A stretch of DNA of 64,000 bases from VAZQ01 sp963835165 (GTDB lineage: Bacteria > Pseudomonadota > Alphaproteobacteria > Rhizobiales > Xanthobacteraceae). The notes under the pieces were generated by a model, which was not told the origin of the DNA, did not search any database, and saw only the letters and a program-made list of their open reading frames with translations. Shown here one piece after another: positions 9,242 through 17,760 of the stretch. Made by a program: the position numbers and the translations under genes. The DNA lies in assembly GCA_963835165.1 (NCBI GenBank), contig CAWIGD010000070.1, forward strand, positions 124,001-188,000. Direction: 5' to 3'. Numbering within the stretch: position 1 is the first letter of the stretch; every line of letters begins with the position of its first letter.

Positions 9242-9853
9242 TCAGGCCGACGCGCTCGGCCGCGCGGAAACATCGGCGTGCCAGCGTTTGAGATTGGTGA
9301 GCTCGTCCGGCACCGCGAGCTTGGCCGGCTTCATGAAGTCCACGGCAACGAGGCCGGTAATGTCCGCGACCGAGAAAGCATCGCCCGCAATGAACGGGCG
9401 ATCCTTCAACTCGGCATCGAGCAAGGCGACGAATTCTTGAATGCGCGGCTTGTTGGCCTCCGCCCAGGCGGGTACCTGCGGCACTTCCATCTCCTTCATC
9501 GCCGGATGTGAATTGCGAAAAACGTGGGACACTGGAAACAGGAGATGCAGCTCGAGGCGCCGGTTCCACATCTCGATGCGCGCCATCTCCAAGGCACCCC
9601 GCCCGAACAGCGGCGGATCGGGATGAAGCGCCTCGAAGTAGCGGCAGATGGCGATCAATTCCGTGATCACCGTGCCGTCGTCGAGTACCAGCGCCGGTAC
9701 CCGCATGAGCGGATTGACCGCCGCGTAAGCCGCGGACTTGTGCTGCATGGCGCCAAGGTCCACCTGCTCGATGGGCAGTTCAATCTCCTTCTCTGCCAGG
9801 AAAATCCGGGTGCGCCGCGGGTTGGGCGCGCGCCCGCCGTCGTAGAGCTTCAT
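9242..9853 (-). CDS. Glutathione S-transferase family protein
   Basis: 203 residues. The N-terminal thioredoxin-fold domain begins MKLYDGGRAPNPRRTRIFLAE and contains NPLMRVPALVLDDGTVITEL, the cis-Pro and gamma-glutamyl binding turn. The C-terminal helical domain contains FIAGDAFSVADITGLVAVDF, the N-capping box motif. It probably conjugates or reduces electrophiles with glutathione in the cytosol. It is the first gene of a pair with the metallo-hydrolase. The upstream 240 bp shows no other gene. Confidence 0.88.
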   Translation of the reverse strand: MKLYDGGRAPNPRRTRIFLAEKEIELPIEQVDLGAMQHKSAAYAAVNPLMRVPALVLDDGTVITELIAICRYFEALHPDPPLFGRGALEMARIEMWNRRLELHLLFPVSHVFRNSHPAMKEMEVPQVPAWAEANKPRIQEFVALLDAELKDRPFIAGDAFSVADITGLVAVDFMKPAKLAVPDELTNLKRWHADVSARPSASA

Positions 9854-10093
9854 GTGGATCGCCTTGCTTCGCGCCCGCCACATTCGACCATACTTACGTC
9901 AGGTTGTAAATTACCCATTCTGCACCAGAACGCGCGCTCAGGTTGTCCTCACGGTGAGCGATCCGCCGCCCATCAGTCCGGGATTGCCGCAGCGCCGGAA
10001 AGCGGCACGACGCACGCGCAAGAGCGAGTGCCACGGCGATTGCCTTCCGCGCCGACGTCCTTATCTTGCCCCACCATATTTCCGTGGCAACTC

Positions 10094-10297
10094 ATGAGCG
10101 GCATTGAGAGCCCCTGCAACAAAGTGTGCACGCTTGATCCGATCTCGGCGCTTTGCATCGGGTGCGGGCGCACTCTTGCCGAAATCGCGGCTTGGAGTCG
10201 AATGAGCGGCGACGATCGTGCGCGCATTATGGCGGAGCTGCCGCGACGCCTTGCGGCGCCCGCTCGCCCTTGCGCCGGTCGCGCGGATCTCGGTTGA
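10094..10297 (+). CDS. DUF1289 family cysteine-rich small protein
   Basis: 67 residues with SPCNKVCTLDPISALCIGCGRT, the C-x3-C...C-x2-C pattern of the DUF1289 family, followed by EIAAWSRMSGDDRARIMAELPRR. The four Cys may hold a metal ion; the role is unknown. It lies 12 bp before the aspartic protease gene and is probably co-transcribed with it. Confidence 0.85.
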   Translation: MSGIESPCNKVCTLDPISALCIGCGRTLAEIAAWSRMSGDDRARIMAELPRRLAAPARPCAGRADLG

Positions 10298-10309
10298 AGG
10301 GCATCATCC

Positions 10310-11008
10310 GTGCGCCGCCTCCTCTGGATCCTGCTGGCTGCGCTGACGATTGCCCTGCTCATCCTGGTGCTGCAGCAGAATGAAGTGGCGCTCGACGAAC
10401 TCGCCCATTTCGAGAGCGCGTCGCTCGAAGCCAAGATCACGGCGGCGGTCCTCATTGGGCTCGTCGCGCTCACGCTGTTTCGCCAGCGTTTTTCCCACAT
10501 CCTCGAATCGGTGCTCATCTGGACGGCCGTCGTGCTGCTCCTTCTGCTGGGATACACCTATCGTTTCGAGTTGCGCGATGTCGCCGACCGGGTGCTCGCC
10601 GAGCTCATGCCGGGTCGCGGAGCGACCAAGGGGCGCACGGTCGAAATTGCGCGGGGCGGCGGCGGCAGTTTTGCGGTCACGACCCAGGTCAACGGCGCGC
10701 GCGTCGCGATGGTGCTCGATACCGGCGCGAGTTCGGTCGTGCTCACCCAGGAAGCGGCCAAGGCGGCGGGCCTGCCGCTCGAAGTCCTCAACTATTCGGT
10801 TCAAGTCGACACCGCCAATGGCCGCGCCCGCGCCGCGCCGGTCACGCTCGACCGGCTCTCGATCGGCAATATCACCGAACGATCCGTCCCCGCGCTGATT
10901 GCGCAACCGGGACAGTTGCGCACGAATCTGCTCGGCATGAGCTTCCTCAACCGGCTGGAAAGCTGGGAGGTGCGCGGCGACAAGCTTCTCATGCGCGGCT
11001 ATCCGTGA
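10310..11008 (+). CDS. Membrane-anchored retroviral-type aspartic protease (TIGR02281 family)
   Basis: 232 residues. Two or three N-terminal membrane segments (4-22, 45-60, 70-85) are followed by a periplasmic-type domain with the single aspartic protease signature VLDTGASSVVLT and the second conserved block NLLGMSFLNRL. The family is frequent in alphaproteobacteria and its substrates are not known. The start is GTG at 10310, 14 bp after GAAGGG. Its stop is 3 bp from the convergent permease stop. Confidence 0.85.
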   Translation: MRRLLWILLAALTIALLILVLQQNEVALDELAHFESASLEAKITAAVLIGLVALTLFRQRFSHILESVLIWTAVVLLLLLGYTYRFELRDVADRVLAELMPGRGATKGRTVEIARGGGGSFAVTTQVNGARVAMVLDTGASSVVLTQEAAKAAGLPLEVLNYSVQVDTANGRARAAPVTLDRLSIGNITERSVPALIAQPGQLRTNLLGMSFLNRLESWEVRGDKLLMRGYP

Positions 11009-11011
11009 GGA

Positions 11012-11845
11012 TCATCCGACCAAACTCGCGGCAAAGCGCACGCAGACGATCAGCAAGAAGCAGCCGAAAGCAATCTCGAGCCGACGCTTCGAAAGGGCGT
11101 GCGCCAAGCGGGCCCCGTACGACGCGGTAAAGCTCGACACCGGCGCCATCAGCGCAAAACCGATCAACGAGACGAATCCGAGCGAGAGCGGCGGCATCAG
11201 CGACTGATGCGGCAGGCCGGCAAGGATATAGCCGATGGTCCCGGCAATCGTGATCGGCACGCCGAGCCCGGCGGAGGTCGCGACCGCGCTGTGCAGCGAT
11301 TTGCCGTGGAGGGTCAGGATCATGTTGGAGATCGAGCCGCCGCTGATGCCCATCAACGAGGCGGCAAGCCCGACGAAAAAGCCGTAGGCGGTCATGCCGC
11401 CGGGGCCCGGCAAATCGTCGGCGAGCCGCCAGCTGTCGCGTCCGACCAGGAGCTTGATGGAGATCACGCTTCCGACCAGAACAAACGCAAGCTTGAGCAC
11501 CCCGGCGGGTGCGAAGGCCGCGATCGCCGAGCCGAGCGCGACGCCGATCACCGCGGGCGGCGCCCATGCCCGCACCACATCCATCATCACGGCGCCCTGG
11601 TCGCGGTGGGTGACGAACGAGAGCACATTGGTCGGCACGATGATCGCGATCGACGTGCCGACACAAAGCTGGAAGCGCACCTCGTCCGGCACATCGAGCG
11701 CGCGGAAGACCTCGTACAGGACCGGCACAATGAGCGCGCCGCCGCCGATGCCAAAAAGGCCGGCCAGGATGCCGGTGATGAATCCGCCGACGACGATCAA
11801 AGCCGCAAGCAGCAGCAGCTCGCTTACGGGCACGCCCAGGATCAT
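11012..11845 (-). CDS. TauE/SafE-family membrane permease
   Basis: 277 residues, strongly hydrophobic, with two homologous halves typical of the TauE/SafE (DUF81) family: GGFITGILAGLFGIGGGALIV and GLAASLMGISGGSISNMIL carry the paired Gly-rich loops. Relatives export or import sulfite, sulfoacetate or other small anions across the inner membrane. The start at 11845 follows GGAGCAAG. The substrate is unknown, and I see no sulfur gene directly beside it, although the AprA-like locus is 2 kb away. Confidence 0.88.
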   Translation of the reverse strand: MILGVPVSELLLLAALIVVGGFITGILAGLFGIGGGALIVPVLYEVFRALDVPDEVRFQLCVGTSIAIIVPTNVLSFVTHRDQGAVMMDVVRAWAPPAVIGVALGSAIAAFAPAGVLKLAFVLVGSVISIKLLVGRDSWRLADDLPGPGGMTAYGFFVGLAASLMGISGGSISNMILTLHGKSLHSAVATSAGLGVPITIAGTIGYILAGLPHQSLMPPLSLGFVSLIGFALMAPVSSFTASYGARLAHALSKRRLEIAFGCFLLIVCVRFAASLVG

Positions 11846-11880
11846 GTCTTGCTCCGCAGGGCAACGGCACGGAATGACCG

Positions 11881-11997
11881 TCGAGAGCGCGTTCCGTTTA
11901 CGTCGAACTCGATCGTCTGCCGAGACGCGCTCTCGATTCCTTTGCGTGGTCGCATTTTCTGCGAAAAACCGGAAGTCCACTTTTCCGGAAAATGCTC
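11881..11997. repeat. Rhizobial-type intergenic palindromic repeat
   Basis: Two nested palindromes between the permease and dusA. GAGAGCGCGT (11883-11892) pairs with ACGCGCTCTC (11925-11934). GCATTTTCTGCGAAAA (from 11952) pairs with TTTTCCGGAAAATGC (ending 11995). From memory, elements of the form GAGCAT-TTTTCCGGAAAA are a common dispersed repeat in Bradyrhizobium and relatives. Confidence 0.6.
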
Positions 11998-12002
11998 CAG
12001 GA

Positions 12003-12998
12003 TCAAGCGGCGGCGGTTTGCGCCATTCGCGCGTCCACGTCCACAACGAGAGCGAGCGCATCGCGGAAGGTGCGAGCATCCGCGCCCGGCTTCACCGCCT
12101 CGATCGCCAGATGGCGGCGGAAGGCACGCGCGCCCGGGACACCACGGAACAAGCCGAGCACGTGCCGCGTCATGGCGTGCAGCCGCGTGCCGCGCGCGAG
12201 CTCGCGCTCGAGATGCGGGACCAGCGCCTCGGCCGCTTCCCTCGGCGATGCAAAGCGGGCGGGCTCGCCGAACAGCGCCGGGTCGACGGCGAGCAGACGC
12301 CAAGGCTCCTGATAGGCTGCGCGCCCCATCATGACGCCATCGAGGTGCGAGAGATGGCTCACGGTCTGCTCGAGATCGACGATGCCGCCGTTGAGCACGA
12401 CCTGGAGATCGCGATGGGCGGCCTTGAGCCGGTAGACGCGCGCGTAGTCGAGCGGAGGGACGTCCCGGTTCTCGCGCGGTGAGAGACCAGCCAGCCAAGC
12501 CTTGCGCGCATGCACGATGAGCGCGCCGACGCCGGCCTGCTTCACCGCATTGGTCAGCGCTTCGAGCGCCTCCTCCGGATCCTGCTCGTCGATGCCGATG
12601 CGGCATTTGACGGTCACCGGCAGCTTGACGCTGCTCACCATGGCGGCGACGCAGTCGCCGACGAGCGCGGGCTCGGCCATCAGGCAGGCGCCGAAGCGGC
12701 CTTCTTGCACCCGATCGGAGGGACAACCGACATTGAGGTTGACCTCGTCATAGCCCAAGTCCTCGGCGATGCGCGCGCATTGCGCAAGCTGCCGGGGATG
12801 CGAGCCGCCGAGCTGAAGCGCAAGCGGATGTTCGGCCGGATCGAACGCCATGAGCCGCGCGCGGTCGCCATGCAGCACCGCGCCGGTGGTGATCATCTCG
12901 GTATAGAGCGTCGCCCGGCGCGTGAGCAGGCGATGGAAGAACCGGCAATGCCGGTCCGTCCATTCCATCATCGGTGCGATCGAGAAACGGCGGTTCAT
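12003..12998 (-). CDS. dusA: tRNA-dihydrouridine synthase A
   Basis: 331 residues. FMN-dependent reduction of uridine in the D-loop of tRNA. Seen: SIAPMMEWTDRHCRFF at the N-terminus (DusA form of the family start), NLNVGCPSDRVQEGRFGACLM with the catalytic Cys, VTVKCRIGIDE, VHARKAWLAGLSPRENR, NGGIVDLEQ and GVMMGRAAYQEPW. These match DusA rather than DusB or DusC. Start ATG at 12998. Confidence 0.95.
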   Translation of the reverse strand: MNRRFSIAPMMEWTDRHCRFFHRLLTRRATLYTEMITTGAVLHGDRARLMAFDPAEHPLALQLGGSHPRQLAQCARIAEDLGYDEVNLNVGCPSDRVQEGRFGACLMAEPALVGDCVAAMVSSVKLPVTVKCRIGIDEQDPEEALEALTNAVKQAGVGALIVHARKAWLAGLSPRENRDVPPLDYARVYRLKAAHRDLQVVLNGGIVDLEQTVSHLSHLDGVMMGRAAYQEPWRLLAVDPALFGEPARFASPREAAEALVPHLERELARGTRLHAMTRHVLGLFRGVPGARAFRRHLAIEAVKPGADARTFRDALALVVDVDARMAQTAAA

Positions 12999-13150
12999 GA
13001 GCTCATATCATTGCAAGCCGGGGCGATGGGAAACTGCCAAGTAGCACAAGATCGCTGGCGAACACACTGCGTTGGACCGAGCGCGGAGGCCCCCCGGCAT
13101 GGTGCCGGGCGGCACCACACCGGCCTGTGACCTGCGGAATTTCCGCGATC

Positions 13151-13166
13151 CAGCAACTAATTGCTG
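13151..13166. promoter_or_regulatory. Candidate Crp/Fnr-family operator, CAGCAA-N4-TTGCTG
   Basis: A perfect 6-bp inverted repeat with a 4-bp spacer (CAGCAACTAATTGCTG), the geometry of Crp/Fnr-family sites (TTGAT-N4-ATCAA in FNR). It lies about 52 bp before the likely start of the DUF971/AprA-like operon. The string GCAACTAAT recurs near 17645-17653, upstream of the NosL-fused binding-protein gene. The regulator gene at 16863 is an obvious candidate partner. This is inferred. Confidence 0.45.
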
Positions 13167-13217
13167 TCTCTGCCGGGGTGCCCGCGCTGAAATCGCGGGA
13201 CTTTGAGGAGCCCGATA

Positions 13218-13622
13218 TTGTCCGATCACTTCGCCAGCGATGACCCGACGACGTTCGACCCGGCCGCAGCACCTGAGACGATCGTGCTCAAGGTCGATCA
13301 CATGCGTCTGGAACTCGCCTGGCGCGACGGCAAGGCAGCCGAGGTCAGCGCCGAATGCCTGCGCGCGGCCTGCCGGTGCGCGTGGTGCACGCGCGCCCGC
13401 ATCGACGGAACGTTCGCTGCGTCGTTCGACCCCATTACCATCGACCGGCTGACGCCGGTCGGCGACTACGCGATCAACATCGCCTTTTCCGACGGCCATG
13501 CCCGCGGAATCTATCCGTGGGCATACTTGCACAGGATCGCAGAGACACATGATCGCCTCGTGACCAAAATCGCATCGGGCGCGGCCGCGAGGGCGCAAGT
13601 TCAGGGCGGAACGTGCGAATGA
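13218..13622 (+). CDS. DUF971 domain protein (gamma-butyrobetaine hydroxylase N-terminal-like)
   Basis: About 134 residues if started at the TTG at 13218, which follows GAGGAG; a TTG at 13203 is also in frame. The fold markers are LELAWRDGKAAEVSAECLR then CRCAWC, and YAINIAFSDGHARGIYPWAYL, as in DUF971. This domain is also found at the C-terminus of HCF101/Mrp-type Fe-S carriers, so a link to Fe-S handling is plausible. Its stop overlaps the next gene's start (ATGA at 13619-13622), implying translational coupling to the AprA-like flavoprotein. Confidence 0.85.
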   Translation: MSDHFASDDPTTFDPAAAPETIVLKVDHMRLELAWRDGKAAEVSAECLRAACRCAWCTRARIDGTFAASFDPITIDRLTPVGDYAINIAFSDGHARGIYPWAYLHRIAETHDRLVTKIASGAAARAQVQGGTCE

Positions 13623-15361
13623 CGAGCGCTGCCAGAACCGAAGTGATCGAGACCGATCTTCTCGTCCTAGGCGGGGGCACCGGCGGCCCGATGGCGGCGA
13701 TCAAAGCCAAAGAGAAGAATCCCGGCCTACGCGTCGTTCTCATGGAGAAGGCGAACGTCAAGCGCAGCGGCGCCATCTGCATGGGCATGGATGGACTGAA
13801 CAACGCCGTCATTCCCGGCTACGCCACGCCCGAGCAATACGTCAAGGAGATCACCGTCGCCAACGACGGCATCGTTCACCAGCAAGCCGTCATGGCTTAT
13901 GCCCAGGGCAGCTACCCGATGATCCGTTTTCTCGATCAGCTCGGGGTCAAGTTCGAGAAGGACGGTTCCGGCGAATTCAACGTCCGCAAGGTTCACCATA
14001 TGGGCACGTATGTGCTGCCCATGCCCGAGGGACATCACGTCAAGAAGATCCTGTACCGGCAGTTGCGTCGCCTGCAGGTCGCCGTCACCAATCGCTACAT
14101 GGCGACGCGCCTGTTGAAGGCCCCGGACGGACGCATTGCGGGCGCAATCGGCGTCAACACCCGCAATGGCGAATTCCTGGTCGTGCGCGCCAAGGCGGTG
14201 ATCCTCGCCTGCGGCGCCGCCGGCCGCCTCGGGCTTCCGGCCTCGGGCTACCTGTTCGGCACCTACGAGAATGCGGCAAATTCCGGTGACGGCTACGCCA
14301 TGGCCTTTCACGCCGGCGCCGAGCTCGCCAATCTCGAATGCTTTCAGATCAACCCGCTGATCAAGGACTATAACGGCCCGGCCTGCGCCTATGTGACGGG
14401 GCCGTTCGGCGGCTACACCGCCAACAACCGTGGCCAACGCTTCATCGAGTGCGACTACTGGTCCGGCCAGATGATGCTGGAGTTCTGGCGCGAACTTCAG
14501 AGCGGCTCGGGACCGGTCTTCCTGAAGCTCGACCATCTTGCTCCGGAGACCATCGGCGAGATCGAAACCATCCTGCATTCGAACGAACGGCCGTCACGCG
14601 GGCGTTTCCATGAGCGCCGGGGCACGAACTATCGGCACCGAATGATCGAGATGCACATCTCGGAGATCGGCTTCTGCTCCGGTCACAGCGCCTCGGGCGT
14701 GTGGGTGAACGAGCACGCGGAGACGACCGTCCCGGGTCTCTACGCGGCCGGCGACATGGCCAGCGTTCCGCACAACTATATGCTCGGCGCCTTCGTCAAT
14801 GGCGGCATTGCCGGTCAGACCGCGGCCGACTATTGCGCCGAGACCGATCTGCCGGCGCATGACGCAGCCGATGTCGCGGCCGAGCAGGAACGGGTTATGG
14901 CACCGACATTGCGCGAGGACGGTCTCACTCCCTACGAGATGGAATTCAAGACCAGGCGACTGGTCAACGACTACCTGCAGCCGCCGAAGGTTACCGCGAA
15001 GTTCCACATCGGCCAGGAAAAACTCGCCGAAGTGCGCGAGGATCTCGATCAGCTCGTCGCCCGCGATCCGCACGAGCTGATGCGCGCGCTCGAGACCCAG
15101 TCGATTCTCGACTGCGCCGATCTGGCGGCCGCAGCTTCACTCTATCGGACCGAAAGCCGCTGGGGCCTTTACCACCTGCGCGTCGATTATCCCGAGACCG
15201 ACAACGACAACTGGTTCTGCCACAGCATGCACTACAAGGACGCCATGGGCCGCATCGCACACCGCAAGCGTCCGGTGGCCCCCTATATCGTGCCGGTCGC
15301 CGCGGACGAGATGTCCGCCTATCACCATCTTCGCATCAAGACGCCGGTCGCGGCGGAGTAG
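13619..15361 (+). CDS. AprA-like/fumarate reductase-family flavoprotein
   Basis: 580 residues. FAD-binding motif LLVLGGGTGGPMAA near residues 16-29, then MEKANVKRSGAICMGMDGLN, which resembles the matching segment of adenylylsulfate reductase alpha (AprA) more than SdhA/FrdA. AVILACGAAGRLG and the late FAD block VPGLYAAGDMASVPHNYMLG are present. The pairing with a short two-cluster ferredoxin just downstream is like AprA-AprB. Nothing else of dissimilatory sulfur metabolism (Sat, Qmo, Dsr) is present, so the reaction is unknown. I infer a soluble flavin redox enzyme passing electrons to the adjacent ferredoxin. Confidence 0.8.
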   Translation: MTSAARTEVIETDLLVLGGGTGGPMAAIKAKEKNPGLRVVLMEKANVKRSGAICMGMDGLNNAVIPGYATPEQYVKEITVANDGIVHQQAVMAYAQGSYPMIRFLDQLGVKFEKDGSGEFNVRKVHHMGTYVLPMPEGHHVKKILYRQLRRLQVAVTNRYMATRLLKAPDGRIAGAIGVNTRNGEFLVVRAKAVILACGAAGRLGLPASGYLFGTYENAANSGDGYAMAFHAGAELANLECFQINPLIKDYNGPACAYVTGPFGGYTANNRGQRFIECDYWSGQMMLEFWRELQSGSGPVFLKLDHLAPETIGEIETILHSNERPSRGRFHERRGTNYRHRMIEMHISEIGFCSGHSASGVWVNEHAETTVPGLYAAGDMASVPHNYMLGAFVNGGIAGQTAADYCAETDLPAHDAADVAAEQERVMAPTLREDGLTPYEMEFKTRRLVNDYLQPPKVTAKFHIGQEKLAEVREDLDQLVARDPHELMRALETQSILDCADLAAAASLYRTESRWGLYHLRVDYPETDNDNWFCHSMHYKDAMGRIAHRKRPVAPYIVPVAADEMSAYHHLRIKTPVAAE

Positions 15362-15371
15362 CGAGGCGACG

Positions 15372-15605
15372 ATGCCGATTGCCAACCATGCGACCAGCGT
15401 TCCCGTCGTCGTCGATGACGAGAAATGCATCGCGCACAAGGGCTGCAAGGTCTGCGTCGAGGTCTGCCCGCTCGACGTGCTCGCGATCGATGAGAGCAAG
15501 GGCAAGGCCTACATGAAATACGACGAGTGCTGGTATTGCATGCCGTGCGAGGTGGACTGCCCGACCGGCGCGGTCACGGTCAACATTCCCTATCTGCTGC
15601 GGTAG
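15372..15605 (+). CDS. AprB-like 2x[4Fe-4S] ferredoxin
   Basis: 77 residues. Two cluster motifs: C-x5-C-x2-C-x3-CP (KCIAHKGCKVCVEVCP) and C-x2-C-x2-C-x3-CP (CWYCMPCEVDCP). The Trp-Tyr between the first Cys pair of the second motif is like AprB, but the C-terminal tail that wraps AprA is missing. It starts 10 bp after the flavoprotein stop, so it is most likely its electron-transfer subunit. Confidence 0.88.
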   Translation: MPIANHATSVPVVVDDEKCIAHKGCKVCVEVCPLDVLAIDESKGKAYMKYDECWYCMPCEVDCPTGAVTVNIPYLLR

Positions 15606-15613
15606 CCCAGTCC

Positions 15614-16576
15614 ATGGCTCTGTTCGATACTTTCGATTCCGACCTCGACGACATCGCTGCGCGCTGCGCGGACGAAGACGCCGGCGTGCGGCGCGTGGCC
15701 GTGCTCGAACTGGCGGAAGTCACCGACGAACGCGCAGTCCCGCTGCTGGTCCAGGGACTGCGCGACGCGGACCCGACCGTGCGCGAGGCCGCGGCCAAGG
15801 CGCTCGATGAGCACACCGGGGCGGGAGTGGTCGGTGCGCTGGTCGACGCGCTGGAGGACCCGGTTGCGGCGGTGCGGCTGAGCGCGGCGGAAACGCTGGC
15901 GGAAAAGAAGGACGCTGCGAGCGCGGCGCTCCTCATCGCCCGGGTCGACCATCCCGCGCCGTTCGTGCGTGCCGCGGCGCTACGCGCGGTGCGCGAACTG
16001 GTGACGCCGGACGCATTGCCCGCGGCGTTGCGCGCGCTCAGCGACGAATCCCCGGAGGTGCGGCGCGAGGCGGTCAGCGTGCTCGGCTATCTCAAGGCCG
16101 ATCAGGCGCTGCCGGCGTTGATGGCGGTCGCAGGCGACGCCGATCCTGCCGTCCGGCGCGCGGTGATGTCCGCACTGGTTTTCACGCGGCCGGGCGGACC
16201 GGGGGTGGGAGCCTTGCTCGCCGGCCTCGACGACCCGCATTGGCAGGTGCGCGAGCAGGCGGCGGCGTCGATCGGCAAGGTGCGCATCACCGAGGCGATC
16301 GGCCCGCTGATCGCCTCCATGAACGACGAGAGCTGGCAGGTGCGCGCCAAGGCCGCGAACGCGCTCGGGCGGATCTGCGCCCTGCCGGCAATACCGGTGC
16401 TGGGCCAGGCGCTCTCGCACGACGTCAGCAACCTGCGCAAGGAGGCTGCGGCCGCGCTCGGCGAAATCGCCAGCCCGACCGCGCTGGTCTTTCTCGAGCC
16501 GGCCGCCGGCGATCCCGACCCCGACGTGCGCAAGCTCGTGCGCTGGGCCATCGGCCGATGCCAGGCGGCGGTGTAG
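15614..16576 (+). CDS. HEAT-repeat (PBS lyase type) protein
   Basis: 320 residues built from about nine 31-residue HEAT repeats with recurring D-x-x-VRR/VRE-x-A-x-x-ALG units (DPTVREAAAKAL, SPEVRREAVSVLG, HWQVREQAAASIG, SWQVRAKAANALG). It has no signal or membrane segment. Such proteins act as scaffolds or maturation factors, for example phycobilin lyases. It starts 8 bp after the ferredoxin stop, so a role in assembling or docking the flavoprotein-ferredoxin pair is a reasonable inference. Confidence 0.88.
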   Translation: MALFDTFDSDLDDIAARCADEDAGVRRVAVLELAEVTDERAVPLLVQGLRDADPTVREAAAKALDEHTGAGVVGALVDALEDPVAAVRLSAAETLAEKKDAASAALLIARVDHPAPFVRAAALRAVRELVTPDALPAALRALSDESPEVRREAVSVLGYLKADQALPALMAVAGDADPAVRRAVMSALVFTRPGGPGVGALLAGLDDPHWQVREQAAASIGKVRITEAIGPLIASMNDESWQVRAKAANALGRICALPAIPVLGQALSHDVSNLRKEAAAALGEIASPTALVFLEPAAGDPDPDVRKLVRWAIGRCQAAV

Positions 16577-16862
16577 TTTCGATGGTCATCGATCGCGGCG
16601 CCGGAGGACGGCATTCCATGGCGGAGGCGGCCGGCATGATTTTCTTGGCGTGCCCGCGACAATGTTCCCTTCCCGGCGATCGCAGCGGGAGGAAATTCGA
16701 CGATGCATCAATAATTTAGAATTCGGCCTAGAACTGGCACAGCTTATGCTCCTACGGCAGCGACGCCAAATGGGAGCACCCCGATGGAAGACCAGCCCGC
16801 GCTTGCCGAGCCCGTTCTTTCGGTCGCGCCGCGGGAGTCGGGGTCGTCGCGCGGCAGGAGGG
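16577..16862. other. Leader/promoter region of the Crp-type regulator
   Basis: About 280 bp before the preferred start at 16863. An ATG at 16784 with a good GGGAG site opens a 53-residue frame (MEDQPALAEPVLSVAPRESG...) that stops at 16945 in a different frame from the regulator. It may be the true N-terminus separated by a one-base error near 16860-16880, or a leader peptide. Confidence 0.4.
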
Positions 16863-17576
16863 ATGCTCAGAACTCTCCTTCTGGTCGAGAGCCGGGCGCT
16901 GGTCGGCGGACCTTCACCCTTGCTTGCATGGCTGACGCCGCGTGAGCGCGAACTGGTGTTGAGCCAAGGCCGTCGCCGCGTGCTCAACCGGGGCCAGACT
17001 CTTTTCAACCAGGGCGCCCCGCACGAAGGCATCTACCTCGTCGAGTCCGGACGTATCCGCGTCTTCTACATGGCCCCGTCGGGGCGCGAGATCACCCTCG
17101 CCTACTGGAATCCCGGCAACTTCGTCGGCGGGCCGGAAATCTTCGGATCAGGCCCGCATATGTGGTCCGGCGTGGCCGCCGCCAACAGCAGCGTGGTCCA
17201 GATCCCGGGCAAGACATTGCGCGCGCTGGTCATGCAGATACCCAGCCTTGCCGTCGGCCTGATCGAAGGCCTGACCTTCAAGGGCAAATGCTACTCCGGG
17301 CTCGCGCAGATGCTCGGTACCCGCTCGATCACGGAGCGCCTTGCGCACCTGCTGCTCCATCTCGTCGAGACTTACGGCGTGGAAGATCGGGACGGCGTCC
17401 TGATCGGAGCCGCCTTCACGCACGCCGATCTCGCCCACATGGTCGGCGCGACGCGGCAATGGATCACCATCAGCCTCAAGCGGCTGCAGGACCAAGGCGT
17501 CGTCACCTGCCAGAAATCCCGCATCGTCGTTCGCCGTGTTGACGCGTTGGAGGAGATGCGAGGGCAGGATGGATAG
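16863..17576 (+). CDS. Crp/Fnr-family transcriptional regulator
   Basis: About 237 residues from ATG 16863, which has a GGAGG stretch unusually close to the start; the true start is uncertain (see leader entry). A cyclic-nucleotide-binding-type jelly roll (GQTLFNQGAPHEGIYLVESGRIRVFY, SGREITLAYWNPGNFVGG) is followed by a winged helix (FTHADLAHMVGATRQWITISLKRLQDQGVV). There is no N-terminal Cys cluster, so it is not an FNR-type oxygen sensor. The recognition helix ATRQWITISLKRL differs from the Fnr E-x-x-S-R pattern. Its position between the AprA-like operon and the ABC transporter suggests local control of both. Confidence 0.85.
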   Translation: MLRTLLLVESRALVGGPSPLLAWLTPRERELVLSQGRRRVLNRGQTLFNQGAPHEGIYLVESGRIRVFYMAPSGREITLAYWNPGNFVGGPEIFGSGPHMWSGVAAANSSVVQIPGKTLRALVMQIPSLAVGLIEGLTFKGKCYSGLAQMLGTRSITERLAHLLLHLVETYGVEDRDGVLIGAAFTHADLAHMVGATRQWITISLKRLQDQGVVTCQKSRIVVRRVDALEEMRGQDG

Positions 17577-17760
17577 TCCAGGTGCCCACGGAATCGGCGC
17601 GTTTTTCCGCCGCTGCCGAAAATCTGCGCAACCGCCATTTTTGGGCAACTAATCGACCGCGCGGGCGACTCTCGATTTGCCGGCCATGCGACCCAGCCCA
17701 AAGATGACGAAAAGCGCGAGGAAGCCCCCGAGGCGCATCGAACCGCAAGAAAGGTGAGCC

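Noticed and set aside
13619..15605. Dissimilatory adenylylsulfate reductase AprAB
   Set aside because: The ferredoxin lacks the AprB tail and no Sat, Qmo or Dsr genes are present; only an AprAB-like assignment is justified.
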